Of a DNA stretch of 64,000 bases, positions 44,273-53,704 are shown piece after piece; positions within the stretch are counted from its first letter, which is position 1; every line of letters starts with the position of its first letter. Source of the DNA: Thermomicrobiales bacterium (GTDB taxonomy: Bacteria; Chloroflexota; Chloroflexia; Thermomicrobiales; CFX8); the NCBI GenBank assembly GCA_037045155.1, contig JBAOIG010000005.1, positions 930,001 through 994,000 on the forward strand. Direction: 5' to 3'. The position numbers and the translations under genes are program-made. The notes beneath the pieces were generated by a model. The model ran no database searches, had not been told where the DNA came from, and saw only the letters and a program-made list of their open reading frames with translations.

Positions 44273-45133
44273 TCAGCTTCCGGGAAGCAGCACACCCTCC
44301 GGGAGGCTGTCCAGCAGATCGCTGGAGAGGCCGAAGCGCCGAGCGATCTGGCGGAGCTGGTCAAGCGTCAGCCCCGTAGCTGGCCGGCCGGCGATGAGGT
44401 CGATCACCTCGTACTCCGCCACCGTCTCGACATAATCGATCAAGTCGACACAGCCAGCCGGGCCGCGATCCGAGCGAGCGACGACGCCGTGCTGCGACCA
44501 GATCACCAGTCGATGTTGTCGCATGGCCCGTGCCGTCAGCTCGCCCTGTTCGGGCGTGCCGGGAGTGACGAACGGCAAGACGCAGATTCCATCCGAGAGC
44601 ATAACCATCGTCTCCGGCTGCCAACGGAGCAGTTGGCGGTTCAGGCGCGCCTGATCCTGGTAGGCGGGGATGTGTGAGAGCCAGGTCAGCTTCGGTGGCT
44701 GGGCGTGGACGACGGCATGAACGCGAGCGTGGCCGGCCAGCGTCGCGGCATGGATGCCGAGATGGCTATCGATCTCACTCGTTGGCCGGACATCACCGGG
44801 CGCGCGGTGTAGCCACACTGCGCCTTCCTGATCGAAGGCGATGGCGCACAGCGCCTGGTCGGGGTCGCGAGCGAGGTCGGGCAGCCGCCGGCCGGTGCCG
44901 GTGATGAGTAACACGCCGGGAGGCAATGCGGCGCTGTCTCCGACATCCGCCTTGCCAGCTCGTGGCATGCGCTCGGACAGGAAGCGGTCGAGACCCGGTG
45001 TATCGTCAGGCAGGAACAATGAGATATTCCCGGCTGCGCCTTCGACGGCGCGAAGCGCGGCGAGCCGGACGGCGGCTGACGCCATCTCGGCAATCCAGGT
45101 GTCGATCCCGGTCGGTGTGGCAGTCAACGGCAT
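44273..45133 (-). CDS. Class II aldolase/adducin family protein (RhaD-like)
   Basis: 286 aa. It has 'GAAGNISLFLPDD' (substrate phosphate site), 'PTSEIDSHLGIHAATLAGHA' and the zinc histidines of 'VHAVVHAQPPKLTWLSH' plus 'VIWSQHGVVARS'. This matches the rhamnulose-1-phosphate or fuculose-1-phosphate aldolase family. Substrate cannot be set from sequence alone; no rhamnose kinase or isomerase is adjacent. Confidence 0.85.
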   Translation of the reverse strand: MPLTATPTGIDTWIAEMASAAVRLAALRAVEGAAGNISLFLPDDTPGLDRFLSERMPRAGKADVGDSAALPPGVLLITGTGRRLPDLARDPDQALCAIAFDQEGAVWLHRAPGDVRPTSEIDSHLGIHAATLAGHARVHAVVHAQPPKLTWLSHIPAYQDQARLNRQLLRWQPETMVMLSDGICVLPFVTPGTPEQGELTARAMRQHRLVIWSQHGVVARSDRGPAGCVDLIDYVETVAEYEVIDLIAGRPATGLTLDQLRQIARRFGLSSDLLDSLPEGVLLPGS

Positions 45134-45295
45134 CTCCCATCCGTGAAGGTCACTGCTGGAATGGGCAGCAGCCTGATCGTAGTATTATCGATTGCCGGTC
45201 GATCGGGCTTCCTGGTCCCGGGTGATCGACCCTGACCGCGGAGCCGCCGATGAGACCCGATGTCATCTTGCCAGAACCTCGACAATGGAGCGTGG

Positions 45296-48157
45296 ATGGC
45301 GTCTGAGCGAACCATGGCTACCTTGCCCTCGTACCTGAGATCGCTGATCGACGGAGTTCAGGATGGATTCGTCCTGCGTTCCGTCGATGGCACGATCATC
45401 GAGGTGAACCAGGCGTTTCTCGATCTCGTCGGGTTCGATCGCGATGAGGTGATCGGCACGCGACCTCCGCATCCCTGGTGGTTACTAGACGAGAACGATG
45501 TCGGGCTTAGCGATCGGTACTTTCGAGGCGCGGCGTCCGAAGAACGTGTTGTCTATCGCCACAAGGATGGCAGGACGTTCCCGGCGCTGCTCGCCAGTGG
45601 CCCGCTACGCAACGACAGTGGAGAGATCGTCGGGCTTGTCGGCACGGTCAAGAATGTCACTGACTGGGCAACGGTTGAGGAGCAGCTGGCGTTTCAGGCG
45701 CAGGTCATCGACCAGGCCCAGGGCGCGGTGATAGCGACCGACATAGCCGGCCGGGTGATCCTCTGGAGCAGCGGCGCTGAGGGGCTGTTCGGCTACCCAC
45801 GTGCTGAGATGGTTGGCCGGAACCTCGCGCATCTGCTCGTTGAGATGGTTGACCGGCTACACGCGGACGCCATCTTCCACCACCTCTCCACCCATGCGAC
45901 GTGGGAAGGTGAGCTCGTGGTTCGGCTCCGCGACGGCGGGCAACTCCCTGTTCTGACGACAATCTCGTCGCTGTACAGTAGCGCGAACGAGCCGATAGGG
46001 CATGTCGTTGTCTCGGTCGACCTCCGGGAACGCAAGCGCGCTGAGTCGCGCATCTCCGCGCAGTACGAGGTGGCGCGCGCCCTTGCGACCGCCGAGTCGC
46101 TGACGGAGGGCATTCGTTCCGTCCTGAAGGCGGTCGGCGTTGCGAGTGCATGGGATGTTGGCACATTCTGGGCGCCGGATGCGGTGACCGAAACGCTTCA
46201 GTGCGTTGATGTCTGGAGCGCGTCCGCGATCGATATCACGGCGTTCGAGCTGGATTCACGACGTGGCGCCATGCCAAACAGCCTTCCCGACCGTGTCTGG
46301 CGGGCGAGGCAGGTGATCTGGGTTGCGGACATCGCTCGCGACCTGGCGTTTCAACGCACTGACAGCGCGCTGGCGACGGGGTTGCGGTCAGGCGCAGCGT
46401 TCCCGGTCGAGGCCGAGGGCCGCATCCTCGGCGTGATGGAGTTCTACGGTGTCGAGGTTGATCGGCCGGACGACGCGCTCGATGCAGTCCTGGTCACCAT
46501 CGGCCATCAGGTTGGTCAGTTCATCGAACGCCGGAGGGCTCTCGCGTCATTGCGCGAGAGCGAAGACCGGTTCCGGGCGATGGCCGAGAGCGTCCCGATC
46601 ATGATCTGGTTGACATCGGCGATCGGCCAGGTTGAATACGTAAACCGGAGTTGGCGCGAGTTCACCGGCCGACCGATCGAGCGGGATCTCGGCATCGGCT
46701 GGCTGGAGAATCTCCACCTCGACGATCGGGATCGGACGATGACCCGGTTCCAGGCTGCGTTCGACGCGCGAACAGCCTATGAAATCGAATACCGGCTACG
46801 CCACCATGATGGCGAATTCCGTTGGGTGCTCGCGACCGGTATTCCGCGCTACGACACGGATGGGACCTTCCGCGGCTATACAGGCTCCTGCGTCGATATT
46901 GACGCGCGCCGCCGTAACGAGCAGCACCAGATATTCCTGAGTGAGGCGACGCGCATCCTTGCGTCGTCGCTTGACTACCATACGGCGCTGACACGCGTTG
47001 CTCGGCTGGCAGCGCCGTCCGAGGCGGACGTGTGTGTCATTCATGTGGTGGATGACGCGGACCAATTGCAGCGCGAGGCGGTCGAGAGCGCTGACCAGGA
47101 CCATGAGCATGACCCAGTCCGTTCGTTCGAATCGGAACTGGAGGATATCGTCGCCGACGTCACTCGCAGCGGTCAATCGCGGCTGTATTCGGTGAGCGCC
47201 ATCGGGTGTGACGGTGACTTCGATGATGATCAGCGTGTCCGTCGCCTCAGACAGTCCGGGTTCAGCTCGGCGATCGTCGTGCCGATCGTCGCCCGCGACC
47301 GCACTCTCGGCGCTATTTCGCTCATTCGAGCCCGGCCAGGGCGCAATTACGATGCGGACGACCTTTCTATGGCTCAGCATCTGGCCCGCCGGGCGGCCGT
47401 CGCGATCGATAACTCACGGCTCTACCGCGAGGCGCAGGAGTCGGCGCGCGCGCGGGACCAGTTCCTCGCGGTGGCAGCTCACGAGTTGCGTAGCCCCCTG
47501 ACATCGATGAAAGGGTTTGCCCAGCTGCTGCTGCGCCGCGCCCGGAAGAATGCGTCGGGCCAGGAGTGGTTGAGCCCGCTGGAGACCATCGATATGCAGG
47601 TCAACCGGATGGCAGATCTCGTCAACCGCCTGCTCGACGTCTCGCGGATCGAGGAGAAGCGGCTGCGGCTGATCCTTGCGCCGGCCGATCTGAGCCAGAT
47701 TGCCGTTGACGCCGTCGCCGAGGCGCAGATCACCACCGAGACTCATACCGTGGAATACGTTGGCCCGGTCGAGCCAGTCAGGGTGGAGATCGACAGTACC
47801 CGCGTCACCCAGGTGCTATCGAACCTGCTGAATAATGCGATCCGTTACAGCCCTCCGGGCACGACCGTAACGGTGGACCTCCGGCCCAACGACGATAGCG
47901 TTGTGGTGTCGGTTCGTGATGAAGGGCCGGGAGTGTCTTCGCAGCTTCGCGAACGCGTTTTCGAGCGTTACTTCAGCGGGATCACCGGGTTGCGCGGATC
48001 GACCGAGGGGCTCGGCCTGGGGCTGTATGTTGCGACTGGGATCGTCGAGGCGCATGGCGGGAGAATCTGGGTCGATAGCGACGCAACGCACGGGTCAACC
48101 TTCAGCTTCACGCTTCCTCGTCAGACTCCCCGGTTCGGCGTGGGAGACGGGGAGTGA
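45296..48157 (+). CDS. Multi-PAS/GAF hybrid-type sensor histidine kinase (soluble)
   Basis: 953 aa without clear transmembrane segments. Domains in order: PAS (10-125, 'LRSLIDGVQDGFVLRSV'), PAS (130-245, 'QAQVIDQAQGAVIATDIAGR'), GAF (255-405), PAS/PAC (410-545, 'FRAMAESVPIMIWLTSA'), GAF (550-705), HisKA with phosphoacceptor His near 728 ('FLAVAAHELRSPLTSMKG'), and HATPase_c ('NLLNNAIRYSPPG', 'DEGPGVSSQLRERVF', 'GLGLGLYVATGI'). Cytosolic sensing of ligand, light or redox through PAS/GAF is likely. No response regulator is adjacent. The ATG at 45296 has GGAG nearby. Overlaps the ZapE gene by four bases. Confidence 0.9.
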   Translation: MASERTMATLPSYLRSLIDGVQDGFVLRSVDGTIIEVNQAFLDLVGFDRDEVIGTRPPHPWWLLDENDVGLSDRYFRGAASEERVVYRHKDGRTFPALLASGPLRNDSGEIVGLVGTVKNVTDWATVEEQLAFQAQVIDQAQGAVIATDIAGRVILWSSGAEGLFGYPRAEMVGRNLAHLLVEMVDRLHADAIFHHLSTHATWEGELVVRLRDGGQLPVLTTISSLYSSANEPIGHVVVSVDLRERKRAESRISAQYEVARALATAESLTEGIRSVLKAVGVASAWDVGTFWAPDAVTETLQCVDVWSASAIDITAFELDSRRGAMPNSLPDRVWRARQVIWVADIARDLAFQRTDSALATGLRSGAAFPVEAEGRILGVMEFYGVEVDRPDDALDAVLVTIGHQVGQFIERRRALASLRESEDRFRAMAESVPIMIWLTSAIGQVEYVNRSWREFTGRPIERDLGIGWLENLHLDDRDRTMTRFQAAFDARTAYEIEYRLRHHDGEFRWVLATGIPRYDTDGTFRGYTGSCVDIDARRRNEQHQIFLSEATRILASSLDYHTALTRVARLAAPSEADVCVIHVVDDADQLQREAVESADQDHEHDPVRSFESELEDIVADVTRSGQSRLYSVSAIGCDGDFDDDQRVRRLRQSGFSSAIVVPIVARDRTLGAISLIRARPGRNYDADDLSMAQHLARRAAVAIDNSRLYREAQESARARDQFLAVAAHELRSPLTSMKGFAQLLLRRARKNASGQEWLSPLETIDMQVNRMADLVNRLLDVSRIEEKRLRLILAPADLSQIAVDAVAEAQITTETHTVEYVGPVEPVRVEIDSTRVTQVLSNLLNNAIRYSPPGTTVTVDLRPNDDSVVVSVRDEGPGVSSQLRERVFERYFSGITGLRGSTEGLGLGLYVATGIVEAHGGRIWVDSDATHGSTFSFTLPRQTPRFGVGDGE

Positions 48158-49191
48158 GTAGGGCGCAGCCCGACCGGCGCGATGTCGTGCCGCCGACGCT
48201 GGCCTCGTTCGTCGTGCCGCCGCGCTTTGACGACGCAACCTTCGACAGCTATCAGCCAGATCCGGGGTATCCATCGCAGGAACGGGCGCGAGATCGTCTG
48301 AGTGTAGCGGCGCATGACTTCGACAACGGGGACGCGCGGCGCGGATTGCTCAGCCGGTTGCGGCGCGGGGGAGCCCAGCCAGGCTGGCAGGCGCTCTACC
48401 TCGACGGCCGGTTTGGTGTTGGCAAGACACACTTGCTGGCGGCGGCCAGCCACGCCGCCTGCGTGCCGAAGGCGTACCTGTCGTTTGCCGACCTGACCTA
48501 CGCTGTTGGCGCGCTCGGAATGCCGCAGGCCGTGGATCTGCTCGGACAGGCGCGACTGATCTGTCTGGACGAGTTCGAGCTGGACGACCCCGGCAATACG
48601 ATGCTGGCGACCTCGTTTGTTCGCGCTGTGCTGGAGCGTGGCACGCGGTTGATCGTCACGTCGAATACGCTGCCCGGCGAGCTCGGCAGAGGGCGGTTCA
48701 GCGCGGATGAGTTCGAGCGCGAGATTGGCAGCCTGGCGGCAGTGTTCGAGTCTATTCGGATAGACGGAGATGACTATCGGCATCGGCGCTTCGGCAACGA
48801 CGATGCACTGCCGCGGATCGTCCCACGCGATGTTCTCGATGACCAGGCCGAACCGATCCGCTGGCTCGAGCTTCAGCGCCTGATGGTGACGATCCCACCG
48901 ATCCATTTCAGTGACATGATCCGCGACTTCGATGTGCTGGCCATCGACGGACTGGCGCCGATCGAAGACCAGGATATGGCGCTGCGTTTCGTGCATTTCA
49001 TCGACAAAGTCTATGACCGGAGCATTCCGCTACTGGTCTCCAGCGATTGCCTGCCGGAGGATCTCTTCCCGCCCAGCTACGGATACGGTGGATTCGAGCG
49101 CAAGTTTCGTCGATGTCAGTCGCGATTACACGAGATGTTGGCCCAACCGCTGGATCAGCCACACGGCGCGGAGCTCGCCGGCGAGGAGTAG
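48154..49191 (+). CDS. zapE: ZapE/AFG1-family ATPase
   Basis: 345 aa AAA-type ATPase. N-terminal 'VVPPRFDDATFDSYQPDP' is typical of ZapE. Walker A is 'GRFGVGKTH' (85-93), Walker B 'LICLDEFELDDPG', and sensor-like 'LIVTSNTLPGELGRGRFSAD' follows. In proteobacteria ZapE interacts with FtsZ. In this organism a membrane-protein or division role is inferred by family only. GTG start overlaps the stop of the histidine kinase (GTGA). Confidence 0.88.
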   Translation: MSRAQPDRRDVVPPTLASFVVPPRFDDATFDSYQPDPGYPSQERARDRLSVAAHDFDNGDARRGLLSRLRRGGAQPGWQALYLDGRFGVGKTHLLAAASHAACVPKAYLSFADLTYAVGALGMPQAVDLLGQARLICLDEFELDDPGNTMLATSFVRAVLERGTRLIVTSNTLPGELGRGRFSADEFEREIGSLAAVFESIRIDGDDYRHRRFGNDDALPRIVPRDVLDDQAEPIRWLELQRLMVTIPPIHFSDMIRDFDVLAIDGLAPIEDQDMALRFVHFIDKVYDRSIPLLVSSDCLPEDLFPPSYGYGGFERKFRRCQSRLHEMLAQPLDQPHGAELAGEE

Positions 49192-49201
49192 GAGATTCGT
49201 A

Positions 49202-49603
49202 ATGCGCATTCGATCCGAGGCGGACTGCGAGATCGAAGTCTGGCGCGATGGCGTCAAGACCCGAATGTATGCGTCAGCGACAACCGGCGCCCATCAGCTG
49301 TGCGTCTTCGAGCAGTGGTGCGCGCCGGGACATGGCGCGCCGTCGCACGTTCACGCCGTCGAGGAGGTGCTTCGGGTCGTCGCGGGTGAGGCCGAAGTCT
49401 GGGTTGGCGATGGTCGCCAGCAGGTGACGGCCGGCGTGAGCGTGTTGATCCCGGCCGGGGCCGTCCACGGCTTCCGCAACACCGGCGATGGCGTACTGCA
49501 GATGCTGGCGATCCTCGCCGAGCCGATCTTCGAGGCTCGCTATCTCGACCCCGAACGTGATGTCCGCCGCTGGTCGCCTCGATCAGAAACAGCGCCCTCA
49601 TAG
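49202..49603 (+). CDS. Cupin-domain protein
   Basis: 133 aa small beta-barrel. Metal-site motif 'HGAPSHVHAVEEVLRVVAGE' and second motif 'PAGAVHGFRNTGDG' follow cupin 1 and 2 layout. Probably binds a small molecule or metal. Starts ten bases after zapE, same strand; a larger open frame starting further upstream runs through zapE and is rejected. Confidence 0.8.
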   Translation: MRIRSEADCEIEVWRDGVKTRMYASATTGAHQLCVFEQWCAPGHGAPSHVHAVEEVLRVVAGEAEVWVGDGRQQVTAGVSVLIPAGAVHGFRNTGDGVLQMLAILAEPIFEARYLDPERDVRRWSPRSETAPS

Positions 49604-49661
49604 CAAACAGGCACGTCGGGTAGCAGCAGAGTCGCGTGCGAATGCCAGCCGGCCGCGTGCG

Positions 49662-51137
49662 TCACCGGCCCATATCCCTGAGAGCTGTCTCGCGGGCGTC
49701 GGCGACTGCCTCCTGAAGGATCACGACGTCGTCGGGTGTTGTTGCCCAGTTATCGAACGCTGCGCGGACCGCTGTGCGACCGTTCCAGATTGTTGCAGTC
49801 ACGAACGCGCGCCCATCGCGCTGGATTGCCGCGACGGTCGCGCGATTCAATTCGTCAGTCTCGTCGCCCGACAATCCCGGCTCGATCGCGCGGAAGCAGG
49901 CGATATTCAATGGTGTCGGGGCCAGTGCCTCGACGCCAGATGTTGCCTCGACCCAGTCGGAGAACGCGGACGCGTTGGCGCAGCAGCGCTCCACCAGTTG
50001 ACGATACCCGTCGCGCCCATACGCCTTCAGCGCACACCAGGCCGGCAGCGCTCGGAAGCGGCGCGACATCTCCGGCACGTGCGACGAGGGATCCCAGCCG
50101 CTCCCGGCTGTCGCGGCGATGTACGCGCCCGTTGCGTTGAATGCGCCCCGCAGCGCGTCGGCGTCGCGGACAAAGGCGAAGCCGCAGTCATACGGCACGT
50201 TCAGCCACTTGTGGCCGTCGGCTGCGACCGAATCCGCCAGCTCGACTCCCTTGACCAGCGAGCGGTACTTCGGAGACGCGGCAGCGAACAACCCGAATGC
50301 GCCATCGACGTGGAGCCACGCGCCGCCGGGGTGCGCGCGACAGAGCGCGGCGACCTCGCGGAGGGCGTCGAATGCGCCGGTGTTGACCTCGCCAGCGTTG
50401 GCGACGACGATGACCGCCCCTTCGGTCTCGTCCAGCGCTCGCTCCAGCGCCACGAGATCGACTGCCCCACCCGGCGCGGCAACCTTCCGCACGGTATTGC
50501 GACCGATGCCGAGGGTTCCGAGTGACTTGAGCGCGCTGGCGTGGATCTCGGTCGAGGAGATGACCGGGATCGGCGGGTGACCAGCGAGGCCATCGGCGGC
50601 TGGATCGAATCCCCGCTGCTGGCCCGCCCACTGACGCGCGGCGGCCAGGCCGACCAGGTTCGACATCGTCCCTCCGCTGGTCATCGCGCCGGTCCACTCG
50701 GCCGGCAGGCCGAACAGGTCCTTCAGCCAATCGATCACGACGAGCTCGGTCTGGGCTGCTGCCGGGCTGGAGAGCCAGAAGCCGGCGTTTTGGTCGATCG
50801 CCGAGGCCAGCCAGTCGCCGGCCAGCGCGGCGGGCGTCGAGCCACCGTTGACGAAGCCGAAAAAGCGCGGCCCCGGCGAGGCGGTGATGCCAGGCCGCGC
50901 CCGTTCGAGCCACTCGCTGACGGCTGCTGCGGCGTCGATGCCAGCCTCCGGCAACGGTTCATTGAGCAGCGTCGCCATTTCTTCAGGCCCGAGCCGGAGA
51001 CTGACCGGCTGATCATCGAGCCCGCCGACCCATGCGCGAGACAGCGCGTGTGCATGGTCGAGCGCGGCGGCGACATGGGCAAACGCATCGCCGGATGGCG
51101 CCGGTTCGGTCTTGCTTTGCGGTGTCTCGTTCGTCAT
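49662..51137 (-). CDS. Group II PLP-dependent decarboxylase family protein
   Basis: 491 aa. PLP lysine is in 'SVAADGHKWLNVPYDCGFAF'; 'GAWLHVDGAFGLFAA' holds the aspartate, and 'GAMTSGGTMSNLVGLAAAR' the phosphate loop. Resembles aromatic-L-amino-acid, tyrosine or glutamate decarboxylases. The ATG at 51137 has GGAGGAG about six bases upstream; in-frame extension beyond it is spurious. Converges with the cupin gene. Confidence 0.88.
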   Translation of the reverse strand: MTNETPQSKTEPAPSGDAFAHVAAALDHAHALSRAWVGGLDDQPVSLRLGPEEMATLLNEPLPEAGIDAAAAVSEWLERARPGITASPGPRFFGFVNGGSTPAALAGDWLASAIDQNAGFWLSSPAAAQTELVVIDWLKDLFGLPAEWTGAMTSGGTMSNLVGLAAARQWAGQQRGFDPAADGLAGHPPIPVISSTEIHASALKSLGTLGIGRNTVRKVAAPGGAVDLVALERALDETEGAVIVVANAGEVNTGAFDALREVAALCRAHPGGAWLHVDGAFGLFAAASPKYRSLVKGVELADSVAADGHKWLNVPYDCGFAFVRDADALRGAFNATGAYIAATAGSGWDPSSHVPEMSRRFRALPAWCALKAYGRDGYRQLVERCCANASAFSDWVEATSGVEALAPTPLNIACFRAIEPGLSGDETDELNRATVAAIQRDGRAFVTATIWNGRTAVRAAFDNWATTPDDVVILQEAVADARETALRDMGR

Positions 51138-51212
51138 CCCTGCTCCTCCTCCGCGGCCGATGGCTCTACACTGCATCTGGAAGACCATCATACGGCGCGA
51201 GAGGAGTGAGAC

Positions 51213-53165
51213 ATGGCAGTCGTCCGTTGCGAGACACTGAGTCGTGAGCCATATGCCGGGGGAGTGGAGTTTGGCGAGGCCGGCGCCTACGAGCGCCTGG
51301 ACGCGCGACTGCACTTCGCAGTCGACCCCAGCAACCCTGCCAACCAGAAGATCGTCGACCTCGCCCTCGCGCCGCGCGACGAACGCGGCCGCGTGCAGTT
51401 CAGCGCTGACTTCTGCCTGCTCCGGCCGGCCGATCCGTCGCGCGGAAATCGGCGACTGTTCCTGGAGGTCCCCAACCGCGGACGCAAGCTGTTGTCTGGC
51501 CAGCTCAATCGCGCTGCCGGGGGATTGATCCCGACCCGCGATATCCCGCCTGGCGACGGCTTCCTCTATCGCCACGGCTACGCTGTTGGCTGGATCGGCT
51601 GGCAGTGGGACGTCGTTCGCAGCGAGGCGCTGATGGGGCTGGACGCGCCGCTGGCGATGGACGGCGGCCGGCACATTGCGGGCCAGACCGTCCTGCGCTT
51701 TCAGCCGAGCGTGGCGCACCACACCCATCTGCTAGCCGATCGCGTCCACCACCCGTACCCGGCCGCGGACGTCGACGAGGCCGGCGCGGCGCTGACCGTC
51801 CGCGACTTCGATGACGACGCGCCGCGCGTCATCCCGCGTGACCATTGGCGATTCGCCCGTGAGGAGGGTGGAGAGGTCGTGCCGGATGGCGAGCACTTCT
51901 GGCTGGCGGACGGCTTCGAGCCGGGCAAGATCTACGAGCTGGTCTACACAACCGACCGCGCGCCGGTGGTCGGCTGCGGGCTGCTGGCGATCCGCGACGT
52001 CGCTTCGTTCCTGAAGCACGACGTGACAGCGGACAATCCGCTGGCCGGGGCGCTCGATCTTGCCTACGGCTTCGGTGTCTCGCAGGATGGCCGGCTGCTG
52101 CGTCACTTCCTCTGGCTGGGGCTCAATCTCGATGAAGAGGGCCGGCAGGTCTTCGATGGTCTGATGCCGCACGTCGGCGGCGCGCGACGCGGCGAGTTCA
52201 ACCACCGGTTCGGCCAACCATCGGTGCAGTACACGCCCGGCTTCGGCCATCTCGCGCCGTTCGACGATGCCAGCCTGCTGGCGCGTCAGCGCGCGCTTGG
52301 CGGCTGCCCGAAGGTCATCCAGACCAACTCGTCGGCCGAATACTGGCGCGGCGACTGCGCGCTGATGCATGTCTCGCAGGACGGCACGGCCGATTTGCCG
52401 GCTGATCTCGAGACGCGGATCTATCACCTCGCTGGCACGCAACACGGCCCGGGGACATTGCCGCTCGGCTGCGAGAGCGTCGCCGACGGCGCGAAGGGAC
52501 GCTACTGGTTCAACACGCTCGACTACACGCCGCTGCTGCGCGCGGAGCTGGTCAATCTCGATCGTTGGGTCAGCGCTGGCGTCGCGCCGCCAACGAACGC
52601 CCACCCACGCTTAGCCGATCGCAGCCTCGTCACCCGCGCGGCAGCGCTCGATAGCATGCCCGATATCCCCGGTTTCCGGCTTCCGGACCCGGAGAAGATC
52701 CTCCGCATACGGCGTGTCGATCTTGGCGAACGTGCCAGCGAGGGGATCGGCCGCTTTCCGGCGGTCGAGGGCGAGCGTTATCCGTCGCTGGTCTCGGCGG
52801 TCGATGCCGATGGTAACGAAGTTGGCGGCATTCGGCTGCCAGACCTGACCGTTCCAGTCTCGACGCTTACCGGCTGGAACCCACGCGCCCCGGAGACGGG
52901 CGGCGAAGATCTCATCATTCCGATGCAGGGCATCACGGTGTTCTTTCACCGCACTCGCGCGGAGCGTGAAGCGGCCGGCGACCCGCGCCCGTCACTCGAG
53001 GAGCGGTATCCGACCCGAGACGACTTCCTCGCTCGTGTCCGCGAGGCGGCGGCAGCGCTTGCTGGGCAGCGCTACGTGCTCGACGAAGACATCGACGTCA
53101 TCGTAACCAACGCCGCCGAGCGCTATGACTACGCGATGCGCGGGGAGCCAATCGTGCCGGCGTAG
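51213..53165 (+). CDS. Alpha/beta hydrolase-domain protein (650 aa)
   Basis: Long protein of the type annotated 'alpha/beta hydrolase domain-containing' (cf. PF20091): 'CETLSREPYAGGVEFGEAGA' at the start, 'RLFLEVPNRGRKLL', 'FLYRHGYAVGWIGWQWDVV' and 'DLAYGFGVSQDGRLLRHFLW', where the serine in 'GVSQDGR' is the likely nucleophile. No signal peptide. Substrate unknown. Divergent from the PLP decarboxylase, sharing a 75-base promoter gap. Confidence 0.75.
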   Translation: MAVVRCETLSREPYAGGVEFGEAGAYERLDARLHFAVDPSNPANQKIVDLALAPRDERGRVQFSADFCLLRPADPSRGNRRLFLEVPNRGRKLLSGQLNRAAGGLIPTRDIPPGDGFLYRHGYAVGWIGWQWDVVRSEALMGLDAPLAMDGGRHIAGQTVLRFQPSVAHHTHLLADRVHHPYPAADVDEAGAALTVRDFDDDAPRVIPRDHWRFAREEGGEVVPDGEHFWLADGFEPGKIYELVYTTDRAPVVGCGLLAIRDVASFLKHDVTADNPLAGALDLAYGFGVSQDGRLLRHFLWLGLNLDEEGRQVFDGLMPHVGGARRGEFNHRFGQPSVQYTPGFGHLAPFDDASLLARQRALGGCPKVIQTNSSAEYWRGDCALMHVSQDGTADLPADLETRIYHLAGTQHGPGTLPLGCESVADGAKGRYWFNTLDYTPLLRAELVNLDRWVSAGVAPPTNAHPRLADRSLVTRAAALDSMPDIPGFRLPDPEKILRIRRVDLGERASEGIGRFPAVEGERYPSLVSAVDADGNEVGGIRLPDLTVPVSTLTGWNPRAPETGGEDLIIPMQGITVFFHRTRAEREAAGDPRPSLEERYPTRDDFLARVREAAAALAGQRYVLDEDIDVIVTNAAERYDYAMRGEPIVPA

Positions 53166-53195
53166 GGGCGCGGTGGCGGCGTTCCGCCAATCGGC

Positions 53196-53699
53196 TCAGG
53201 GCCTCGGCGCTACCTCGAACACCGGGTTGGCGATTGAGGCAAGGATGCGTTGGAGGTCGGCGCCGCTGATCTGGAAGGTGACGGTCGGCAGGGCGGGGCT
53301 GAACAGCAGCTGGTCGATTGTGTAGAGCGCCGGGTCGACGACGATCGGGACGCTGGCGTCGAAGCCGAACGGGTAGGCAGAGCCCGGCACCGCCCCGAGT
53401 CGATCCATCAGCGTGTCGGGTGTAGCGAGCCGGGCCGAGCGCGCTCCGGTGAGGCGCTTTACTGCTCGCTGATCCATGCGCTGGCCGGCGGTCGTCAGGT
53501 AGACGACCAGCCCACGATCCGTCTCGCAGACGACCACCTTGCTCTCGATTCCGTCGAATCCGGCCTCGTGCCGGGCCAGCGCGGCATCGTCGTAGTTCAG
53601 CACCGGTTGGTGCCGCCATGACTGGCACGGGATCTCCAGCTGTTCGAGGAGGGCGACGATCCTGTCATACGCCGCAACGGTTCGCGGGTCGTGCTCCAT
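53196..53699 (-). CDS. YbaK/EbsC-family aminoacyl-tRNA deacylase-like protein
   Basis: 167 aa YbaK fold: 'SWRHQPVLNYDDAALARHEA', 'ESKVVVCETDRGLVVYLTTA', 'VPGSAYPFGFDASVPIVVD'. Such proteins deacylate mischarged tRNAs or act as ProX-type domains. The protein sits just after the polyferredoxin gene (six bases) and may be co-transcribed with it. Confidence 0.8.
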   Translation of the reverse strand: MEHDPRTVAAYDRIVALLEQLEIPCQSWRHQPVLNYDDAALARHEAGFDGIESKVVVCETDRGLVVYLTTAGQRMDQRAVKRLTGARSARLATPDTLMDRLGAVPGSAYPFGFDASVPIVVDPALYTIDQLLFSPALPTVTFQISGADLQRILASIANPVFEVAPRP

Positions 53700-53704
53700 C
53701 CCGC

